From the NCBI GenBank assembly GCA_023375675.1, contig JALQBC010000014.1, positions 620,001 to 684,000 on the forward strand: 64,000 bases of DNA, read 5' to 3'. A model generated the notes under the pieces. That model did not search any database and was not told the origin of the DNA. It was given only the letters and a program-made list of their open reading frames with translations. Shown here in pieces: positions 56,746 through 64,000 of the stretch. Numbering within the stretch: the stretch's first letter is position 1; each line of letters starts with the position of its first letter. The position numbers and the translations under genes were made by a program. This DNA comes from Cytospora piceicola. Taxonomy: Eukaryota > Ascomycota > Sordariomycetes > Diaporthales > Cytosporaceae.

Positions 56746-57514
56746 TGCGGATTTCTCCAAAAGATGAGAGAAAGGCTATATGGCGGTTTCTGGAAGGGCA
56801 GTATAATTTGAACCAGCTCGAGTGTCTGCTATTTCCTTATAAGTGACCACGAGGAGTCATATACTGAAGTCTCCGTACAAGTCACACCATATAAATCCGA
56901 CAATATGTAGGTATGAGTCGACTCGCGGATAGAGTAATCGAAAAAGTTCAATTCGCTAGTATCAAGTACGTAACGACTGGAGCTCCTGCATCGGCACGGC
57001 ACCCTTGGAAAGCTGCACTCAGTGCATGCTGTCGTCAGCGGGGCACTGAAATGCTCCTCCCCTCCATCGATGCACGGGCCAGACCTTAAATTGACCCCTG
57101 TATCTGGTGTACACAGTACTTGAGTACGTACCTAGGTAATTGGTATCTGGGTATCCAAGTGTCCAAGTGCCCGAGTGCCCAAGTATCCAAGTATCCACCC
57201 TAACAGGCGGCCAATTGTTTTGCCAGCTGCCGACGCTTTCCCACCTGCCACTCCCAGCGGGAAGAGCTTCCTAAAGCTCCAGGCCGCGGTTTCGCGATCC
57301 CGCGTCCGTCCTAGACTCTCCTGCGCAACTCAACTTACGATCTATCTCGACCTTCACTCAACACAACCCTGAGAGTGGACCGATAACTCTGATCTGAGTA
57401 TCCAGTCCTGTTGGTTTCCAAATCGGTCATCTACAACGACTTGCATGCGCATGCTTGGGGTAGTTATCTGACCACGCCTGCTTGTCTTCAACAATACTCG
57501 AAACATCTTTCATC
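56746..57514. promoter_or_regulatory. Divergent intergenic region, HIS4 / TAF9
   Basis: The 770 bp contain both promoters. A TACGTACCTAGGTAATT motif (about 57125) directly precedes an 8-bp tandem repeat. No TGACTCA-type Gcn4 site stands out; a TGAGTCGA near 56911 is a partial match only. Confidence 0.5.
57151..57198. repeat. 8-bp tandem repeat (GTATCCAA-type), six copies
   Basis: Six imperfect 8-bp units: GTATCCAA, GTGTCCAA, GTGCCCGA, GTGCCCAA, GTATCCAA, GTATCCAC. They lie about 320 bp upstream of TAF9, next to a CCTAGGTA motif. Confidence 0.85.
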
Positions 57515-58432
57515 ATGTCTTCCAACTCCGTACCACAGACAAACGGCGCGCCATCCTCGTCACCTACCGCCTCCGGCTCGCAGACCGCCAATAACACTCA
57601 GTCGCAATCACAACCGCAAGCGAGCTCCCAGGGCCAGTCCCAACCGGCGACCAACGGTGTGGCATCGAATTCACAGCCATCGCAATCACACTCGCAGCCC
57701 CAACCATCAGCAGCCCCACAGGCACCCTCGCCTGCCGTTATCACAACACAGCAATCCGCTCAACCAATATCACCGAGTACTACCGCACCGCGACCCCGCG
57801 ACCAGCGCACTGTCGAGCTCCTCCTTACTGCCCAAGGCGTGTCCGCTTTCGAAACACGCGTACCCCTCCTCCTGCTCGATTTCGCCTACCGACATACCGC
57901 CTCGATCCTCAGCGACTCGCTCTACCTCGGCTCCGACCCATACACCACCCATGCGGGAGCTAAGCCGTCTGCGACTGCCGGCGGCACGGCTACTGTGCCT
58001 GGCACCGGAGGTGATGCCACAGTCAGCGCAAATGCCGTCAAGCTCGCGATTGGCTCGCGACTGGTGTACCAGTTTCGCGGCGGCGGTAGCATGACCGGCG
58101 GGGGTGGTATCAGCAAGGACTCGCTCTCGCAACTGGCTGCGGACAGGAACAAGGTCTCACTTCCGCGTGTCCCGCCTGGCGAATGGGGCGTCAGGCTTCC
58201 GAGCGAGAAGTTCGTTTTGAGTGGTGTGGGATGGGGCTTGAGAGATGTCCTGGCCCGGAACGCTGGCGATGATAGTGAGGAGGAAGATGAGGATATGCTT
58301 GATGCCCCAGAGCACCAGCAGAACGATGAGGATGTCGGCGGCGATGGCGTTGAGGGTGGTACTATGGAGGATATGTTCGGGGCGGAACCAGCTGAGCAGG
58401 TCGGCGAGGAAGATGTTGACATGGCGGAATAG
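57515..58432 (+). CDS. TAF9: Transcription initiation factor TFIID/SAGA subunit TAF9
   Basis: TAF9 is a histone-fold protein that pairs with TAF6 in TFIID and SAGA and helps recruit RNA polymerase II. The first ATG of the frame is at 57515 and gives 305 residues without introns. The first 95 residues are Ser/Gln/Pro-rich. The histone fold covers about 97-187: [20 protein letters not shown] and [20 protein letters not shown] form the first two helices, and [18 protein letters not shown] the third. A Gly/Thr/Ala-rich insert of about 30 residues (139-169) separates them. The conserved segment after the fold is present ([33 protein letters not shown]), followed by an acidic tail that ends MAE-TAG. 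The tail and stop look like those of other fungal TAF9 proteins. After this TAG the same frame is open for 351 further codons (see next entry). Confidence 0.93.
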   Translation: MSSNSVPQTNGAPSSSPTASGSQTANNTQSQSQPQASSQGQSQPATNGVASNSQPSQSHSQPQPSAAPQAPSPAVITTQQSAQPISPSTTAPRPRDQRTVELLLTAQGVSAFETRVPLLLLDFAYRHTASILSDSLYLGSDPYTTHAGAKPSATAGGTATVPGTGGDATVSANAVKLAIGSRLVYQFRGGGSMTGGGGISKDSLSQLAADRNKVSLPRVPPGEWGVRLPSEKFVLSGVGWGLRDVLARNAGDDSEEEDEDMLDAPEHQQNDEDVGGDGVEGGTMEDMFGAEPAEQVGEEDVDMAE

Positions 58433-59488
58433 GGGTCTGACCAAGATACACCTCAAGGACCAGCCGGGGCACTTGGTTTCGATGGCACCTTCGGAGTGCA
58501 AAAGGAACTCGCACCGAGCGGACCTCATACGACCTCTCGATTTGAACTATTGCTGCCCCATCCAGGACAGGAGCCTCCGGGACGCTCTGAAAATTTCCAA
58601 CCTGCGCCGCCGCCCGCTCATCCTGGAAAGCCATCTGTTGGATGTGGGAAGTCTCAACGCGATTTTCGACCGAACGGAAGCTTTGCGTCATCCACATCCG
58701 GAGCGTCGCTAAACAGAAGCCTCGGGGTCAGCGGATCCATCCCATGGTTGAACACAGACCGGATCGCTGCGCAGGTACAGGCGCTACTATCCAAATGTCA
58801 GCAGAACCAGTCAGTTATGCCACAGGCCAACGGGGCCAATCCAACCTCTCGGAATGGAACATCGCCACACATCGGCAACATATCGACTTCTCAATCCACA
58901 GCCATCTCCAATATCCGAGCTGCTATACCTCCAAGCATGCTGTCGATGAGTGGTAGCGCCGGAGTTTTCCAGCCGATCCAGCCACCTCCACAGGCCTCCC
59001 CCAGAGCCAGCTCGTCGACAATGGCAGCTTCTCGGTGGGGTGCTGCACAGGCGACCGATGGGCAGTTGGTGGCGGGACTGACTTCTCCCGGGGCCCTCAA
59101 ACTGCCTACTACTCAACCGGCGTCAGCTGGGCTGTCTGCCTCTGTGCAGTCTTCCTCAGGATCGTCGACTACATCATCGTCGGACTATTGGGAGCCGAAT
59201 TTGCAGCTGGCCATAGAATCGTCTTCACAACTGCAGGCTGGTCTGGGACTGGTGGACATCTCGCCCTATGCACCTCCATCTGGAGCCGGATCATCGGCGA
59301 GAGCGATTGACTGCCACAACTACGACAATAATAATGTGACTGCAAGCAACAGCGCCGGCAACGACATGACTGCGGTCATTAGTTCATGTGGACAGCCAGC
59401 GCAACAGAACGGCAACCACGCGATCGTCGGTCAAAAAGGACAGCAGAGTAATGGTGGTTCAATGGATGCGCGGCCTTGGTTTCATTGA
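58433..59488 (+). CDS. Coding-like open segment in frame directly after the TAF9 TAG
   Basis: The frame of TAF9 continues open for 351 codons after its TAG stop, to a TGA at 59486-59488. The first in-frame ATG comes only at 58817, about 128 codons in, so the first third would need readthrough, splicing from TAF9 or an upstream exon to be translated. The sequence is Ser/Gln/Pro/Asn-rich, like a disordered regulatory region, with a few ordered-looking pieces (SIPWLNTDRIAAQVQALLSK, SDYWEPNLQLAIESSSQLQA, LGLVDISPYAPPSG). Codon use looks coding rather than random. An intron from GTACTA at 58359 to CCAG at 58460-58463 (105 nt, frame-preserving, CTGAC branch at about 58437) would remove the TAG and fuse this segment to TAF9. 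No family is recognised. It may instead be chance-open 3'-untranslated sequence. Confidence 0.4.
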   Translation, partial: GSDQDTPQGPAGALGFDGTFGVQKELAPSGPHTTSRFELLLPHPGQEPPGRSENFQPAPPPAHPGKPSVGCGKSQRDFRPNGSFASSTSGASLNRSLGVSGSIPWLNTDRIAAQVQALLSKCQQNQSVMPQANGANPTSRNGTSPHIGNISTSQSTAISNIRAAIPPSMLSMSGSAGVFQPIQPPPQASPRASSSTMAASRWGAAQATDGQLVAGLTSPGALKLPTTQPASAGLSASVQSSSGSSTTSSSDYWEPNLQLAIESSSQLQAGLGLVDISPYAPPSGAGSSARAIDCHNYDNNNVTASNSAGNDMTAVISSCGQPAQQNGNHAIVGQKGQQSNGGSMDARPWFH

Positions 59489-59994
59489 GTCTTAATTTGG
59501 AGCAGGCTTCCAAAGCCTCAGCGTGTAATTTGGAAGGCCCCAACATGAAAGAGTTGGAGGAATGCGTGGTTTGACGAAGCATTTAGGCCTCCCGCGCAAT
59601 GTGCGAATCCAGCACGTATGGCAGGCGGAAGCATTCGAAGGGGCAGTCAGTGATCAATATGCGATCAAATGATGTCCCGTATGACCTGCATGGCAATTGG
59701 TGGGAAGAGGTCTACTAGCTTTATATCCAAGATCTTTATGAAGATTAAATTTTGCTATTCAACTTTCGCTTCTTTGAAAGCGTCTCTATTACCCTACCCG
59801 CTCGTACAGATGCCGTCAAACCAGACGCCTTGCTGTGCAATGATAATGACAATAAGTTGTGGAAAAGAAAAAGGACCGGTACAAAGCCTCTCCCTCCCTC
59901 AAACCGCTTCTACCAATCTTTTCCCGTTCTATAATGATGTATGCGCTCCTCCCTCCCTTCCGAACGGCATTCCCGCGCCAAATGCGGAAACGCA
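59489..59994. other. Convergent intergenic region, TAF9 tail / PAH1
   Basis: About 500 bp of 3'-untranslated sequence between converging genes, AT-richer than its surroundings. No gene is recognised. Confidence 0.5.
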
Positions 59995-62496
59995 TCATTG
60001 CTCCAACTCCTTCTCGATGGCCAGGTTTGTCATGCCCGTGATCATCTCTGCGTTCCTGTCCACGACCGCGATCTTGGGGCTCGGCGTCCGGGGCGGAACC
60101 GCCGAGCTGGGCGGCGCCAGGGATTCGTGTTGCTGCTCCACCTTGTGGTCGTCCTGTTCGTCGTTGTCGTCGACGTCCTCCTCCTCTTCCTCCTCGTCGT
60201 CAGCGTCCTCGTCCCCGGGCCCCCCCACGGCCTCCTCCTCCATGGCCTCCATCAGGCTGCCCATCATGCCAGCCTCTTCCTCGCCTTCGTAGTCACCGCT
60301 CAGGACACTGCCCTCGTTGTACCCGTCGTCGTACGACCCCCGCGAGATGTACGAATCGGCCAGGCCGTCGCCCGCACCGTCGCCCTCCTCGTCGTCCTCG
60401 TCGTCGTCGTCTTCTTCGTCCTCGGCGTACTGGCTGTCCCGGTCGCCGAGCCGCCTGGTGGTCCTCTCGCCAGATTCTTCCGACTCGGATGCGGAGAACT
60501 CGTCCACGTCAAGCGGCTGGTCCCTCCAGTATGTGAAATCCGTGTACTCCTCCCCGCCGCCCATGATGATGGTCGAGACTGGCGGGAAGTAGTGGTCCAC
60601 CACGTCCGTCATCGAGACGTAGGACAGCTTCAGCTTGTTCAGGCTCAGTAGGTCGAGGGAGACCTCGGCGTTGGAGTTGATGGTGAAGATCCTCGTCCTG
60701 GGAACATCCACCGTGCGGTAGGATATCTGATCAGTCAGCCGGTTGCCGAACCCGGCGTAGAACGCGTGGTGGTCAGTGCCGTAGAGCTGACGTATGTCAC
60801 GCAGCGTGGCCATCTTGAAGACGTGCGGCTTGCGCAGGTAGACCTCCCTCCTCAGTGCCGCCATCGTCCGGTCTGGCGACAGGATTGTGGGGCCCCTTGG
60901 TAACCTGTACCCGTCCTGCACGATACCGGCGAGGTACGCGCGTGTCATATCCGCTTGCCCGACCGAGCGACTTGTCAGGTACATAATATTGTATCCGTTC
61001 GCCACAATGTCGCTATATAACTTGGCGACGCCAGCGTGCGTCCAGTCCCGCCCAATCATGTTCAGCACATGGCCCAGAGCGTCGGATTTGGTGATGGTGC
61101 CGTCGATGTCACTGATGACCACTGGCGTGTCGTGTTTCCACAGGTACATGAAAGCAGAGCACGTCGACCTGTTGACGGTGAAGCTCAAGCTGTTCTCACC
61201 GGGCTTGAGGCTCAATCCCTTCAACTGGTCGCTGGTCAACCGCAGCGTTTTGGCGTAGTTGATGCTGGGCCCGGAACGATCCGCCGCTTTGCTGGACCCA
61301 GGCGAGGAAAGTGGTGTTTGCAAGCCGCCACTCTGGCCGACATCCGACTCAGATCTCCTGTGCCCCGTCAGGATTGCCGCAGAGTCGCCACTGCTGTCAT
61401 CACTATGATAGCCCGGGTCGGACACTGCGTCGACATCGAAAGTCTGAGACCGAAGTCCAGCTGCAGAATCCATAGTTCTCTTCATGGCCGCGTCCTTAGC
61501 CTCCTCGCTGCTGTAGATCCAGAGATTGCCCTGGTCGTCCATGCCAAACAGAGCACCGAGGTCATAATCGCCCTCGAGCTCCCCGCTTAGCACCTTTCTG
61601 GCCTGGATCTCTGCGCGAAGCGCATCCTCCTCGTTGTTCTTGAAGCCAGTCATGTCCAACATAAGGTCACCAGTCTCCGTGATCTTGGTGGGTATATTTA
61701 CGGCCTGGAGCTCCCGCGACAAGTTGATAGCTCGCTCAAGAGCTTCCCCAGCGGTCAAGCGTGGCGGGCTGTGGGATCGATCTGAGCCAGGGTTGTCGGC
61801 ATCTGAGAAGTCGGGATCGATATGTATCTCGCGCGCGGTCTTGCGTATTATGTCATCGCTGTGAGGTCGGAAAATAGACCAGTCTCCCCCTGACAAGGGT
61901 CGTCCAGTGGAAAGTTCAGGCGACGTCGACACTGGAAGCAACATTCCTTCTCTACAGTTAACACTGAGGAATCCCGCAGGAACGTGGGGAAGGGGGCAAG
62001 GGCGTCACATACCTGGTTCGCGTGGTGCAGAGCTTGAGAAAATCGGCCCAGGAGGTGGCCTCGTGAAGCTCGCCGACCTTTGCTTCCCTGGCTCCGCATC
62101 CAGATCCAATAATGGCGGCTCTTGCAACCCAGGCAGCATCGAGGTCGCCTTGTCCAGTTCAGGCTCTAGCGGGGGGCTCGAGACAGGAGATACCAAGGGC
62201 GAGGTCTGCAGGCTTTGTGGTATGGTATCGCTAGTCTCGAAAACGAAGAAGGCCTCGCCTCCCTCGCCCAGCTTCATGGCGTAGTCCTGCTTCTTGCCAT
62301 TGACCTTGAACTCGACCTTCTTTTCGTAGGGGCGCAGCAGCGAGAACTTGCCGAAGCGAACGTGGAAAGGAGAACATGATAGTGTACCGTCTGCCTGCTC
62401 AACGACTATCACGTCGATGGCGCCGCTGAGGGTCGCCGGATTTATGGAATTCCATGCTGTCGAGACCGAGTCGGAGAGGTTGCGCACGTACTGCAT
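59995..62496 (-). CDS. PAH1: Phosphatidate phosphatase, lipin/Pah1/Ned1 family
   Basis: Lipins dephosphorylate phosphatidate to diacylglycerol at the ER/nuclear membrane, steering lipid into storage fat rather than membranes. Exon 1 is 62013-62496 and exon 2 runs from about 61949 to 59995, giving about 812 residues. The start MQYVRNLSDSVSTAWNSINP is the conserved lipin N-terminus; the frame extends 24 codons further up. The N-LIP domain (DVIVVEQADGTLSCSPFHVR, RFGKFSLLRPYEKKVEFKVN) is followed by a disordered region. The C-LIP/HAD catalytic domain then has DTPVVISDIDGTITKSDALG (DxDGT nucleophile near residue 443), MYLTSRSVGQADMTRAYL, LPRGPTILSPDRTM, and FYAGFGNRLTDQISYR. The tail is very acidic (Asp/Glu runs). 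The 5' splice site is GTATGT at 62007-62012. The 3' site is ambiguous: AG dinucleotides at TAG, GAG and AAG lie within eight bases, and the last two keep the frame. Confidence 0.94.
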
Positions 62497-63128
62497 GGCT
62501 ATAGGTGTTTTGCGAAGATTGTAGGAAGTTTGAGAGGGCTCAGGATTATTTTGTCGTGGGTGTCCCACTGATCGGCCTCGGCGCGGGTATGTAGTATCAC
62601 ATGCAGTTTTTGGGAGCCGCCGAATCGCAGGTACTGCACGAGTTCCGGGAGTGTCCTTGAGGACGGGTTCGGGGTGTTCGGTGTGTTCGGTGTGTTCGAG
62701 ATGTTTTGGAGATGTTTCGCAAGGTGTTTGTAGGCTGAAGGGAGATCAAGGATGACCTCTGGAGAGTCCTTTCGACGGGATCGATCGAACGTTGGGGGTA
62801 AAATACGGGGTCACGGTGAGCCCAGATGCCTCGGAAACTGGAGAGTATGAAGCGAGTGGAAACTGCTGGGAACCGGGGGAGGGCGGTCGGAGAAAGGGGC
62901 GGTTTCTGGTTGGGACGCAAGCTCTTCCAAGGTCTTCTCTTTTTTTTTTTGGGAACGAAAGAATGCCTGTGTTTCTAACAGGCGCGCTGGCAGGCTTGTG
63001 ATAACCGCAAACGAGCTAAGGATATCAATCACCTGTTGCAGTTTTGTTTGGATATTGCTGGGCCGTTCGACGTAGATATTATTTTGTTGTCATGGCGTTG
63101 TGATAAAGAAGATAAGGAGTTCAAGTAC

Positions 63129-63150
63129 GTATGTATGTATGTATGTATGT
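63129..63150. repeat. Tetranucleotide repeat (GTAT)n
   Basis: About five GTAT units in the PAH1 upstream region. Confidence 0.85.
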
Positions 63151-63662
63151 ACAGTAGTAAGTAGTATTATCCACCATCGAAAAACGGTTCCCAATTCTCC
63201 CTCTTTTGATGGAAAGGCAACGAGGAGCGAAATATATAAATGCGAAGATACAGTATGCGAAAGGACCGGTCTGACTGTACAGACTGTAGTCATTATTGTG
63301 TCACGAGGTTCCTGAGAAAGTCTACTGTGTAAGTACTCAAGTATGTAAACCCAACAAATGCCGGGCGCCGAGCAGTGTGTTGAAATGTAGGTATACACAG
63401 GGGTGATCACATAACTAGGTAAGCTTGGAACCCCCTGTTCTACGCTGATTCTGATTCTGAACATTGGCATTGGCGTGTTGAGGTTCGGGTCGCCCTGCGA
63501 AAAGCCGTTGTGTCGCGTCCTTTCTTAGAGAGCGAGCTCCGGCGAGCTTAATGCTGGTGTATTCGTACCCAGGTACTTACTGATGTCATACGTAGCCTTA
63601 GTTGGCTTTTGGCCCCGCGCCATTCTCAAGGATATACCCATTTACGTGCAGACTGGCTCAAC

Positions 63663-63696
63663 CGTTGTCGTTGTCTGTCGTTGTCTGTCGTTGTCC
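63663..63696. repeat. 10-bp tandem repeat (GTCGTTGTCT-type), about three copies
   Basis: Near-identical copies of GTCGTTGTCT occur in tandem in non-coding DNA near the right edge. Confidence 0.8.
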
Positions 63697-64000
63697 TGTC
63701 ACACTGAAAAGGTCCCACGTCTCAGTGGATATCAAAGTCAGAAGGAAGCAACTGTCCGCTTCCTTTCACTTGCTCAGAATCACAGCTCTGGCCACGAGTT
63801 GATCAGTGTGACGGCGTGACCGTGGGGAAGAAGACCCGCCACCGTCAACCATATTCCATCGACCCTGGCCTGGAGCCTGGAGCTGTTGGGCGAGAAGCTG
63901 ATAAATGCCCAGACGCCCTGAGGATGAAAGACTTTGAGGCGTCCCAACATTCTTCACGTTCTGTTTGTCCATGTGTAGATATGTGTGGCCACAAACTGCC

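Larger units (their letters stand above)
62497..64000. promoter_or_regulatory. PAH1 promoter region and window end
   Basis: The 1.5 kb upstream of PAH1 contain no recognisable gene. Visible are a T-run at about 62939-62950, a GTAT microsatellite, an AACTAGGTAAGC motif (about 63413) and a 10-bp tandem repeat. No gene is seen at the right edge. Confidence 0.5.

Noticed and set aside
57411..58094. 227-codon ORF in another frame of TAF9
   Set aside because: It is a His/Arg/Pro-rich frame shadow overlapping the clearly conserved histone-fold frame.
1..64000. tRNA, rRNA, CRISPR arrays and intact transposons
   Set aside because: I looked for tRNA B-box-like GGTTCGANTCC sequences, direct-repeat arrays and transposase or reverse-transcriptase motifs by eye and found none; a covariance-model scan was not possible.

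Overview
The window is nuclear DNA from a filamentous ascomycete (Pezizomycotina), most probably a Sordariomycete. The evidence is short introns (46-114 bp) with GTAAGT/GTATGT-type donors, CTAAC/CTGAC branch sites and YAG acceptors; a gene about every 3.5 kb on alternating strands; and typical fungal genes (eisosome Pil1 and Sur7, ERMES Mdm12, Fab1, a trifunctional His4). Intergenic DNA is scattered with copies of a TACCTAGGTA-type palindrome. I see no operon, tRNA, rRNA, CRISPR array or intact transposon.

Layout, left to right: 5' part of PIL1 (-, cut by the window edge); KMT6/EZH2 histone H3K27 methyltransferase (+), followed in the same frame by two more open segments each separated by one TAG; PPZ-type phosphatase (-); WDR6/Trm734-like WD40 protein (-); SUR7/PalI protein (-); a 3.1 kb gene-free gap; MDM12 (+); VPS28 (-, 3 exons); NOC2 (+); a BAHD-type acyltransferase (-); a 2.1 kb gap; a 7-exon cytochrome P450 (-); FAB1 lipid kinase (-, 2550 aa); a 1010-aa unrecognised disordered protein (+); an ACSF3-like acyl-CoA synthetase (+); eIF4E (-, 3 exons); a 629-aa unrecognised protein with a poly-alanine N-terminus and a C-terminal membrane segment (+); HIS4 (-); TAF9 (+), again followed in frame after one TAG by a 351-codon open segment; and PAH1/lipin phosphatidate phosphatase (-).

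Most genes are housekeeping. Several concern membranes and lipids: Pil1 and Sur7 (eisosome), Fab1 (PI(3,5)P2), Vps28 (ESCRT-I), Mdm12 (ER-mitochondria lipid contact) and Pah1 (diacylglycerol synthesis). They are not adjacent and no shared regulation is visible. The P450 and acyltransferase, on the same strand 2.1 kb apart, are the only hint of specialised metabolism.

The most unusual feature is that two nuclear regulators, KMT6 and TAF9, end in a TAG followed by long in-frame, coding-like sequence. Readthrough, alternative splicing that removes the stop, or a separate downstream product are all possible. Each could also be a sequencing error or recent nonsense change, but two cases in 64 kb deserve checking. 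Exon boundaries were read by eye from splice consensus, frame continuity and family conservation.
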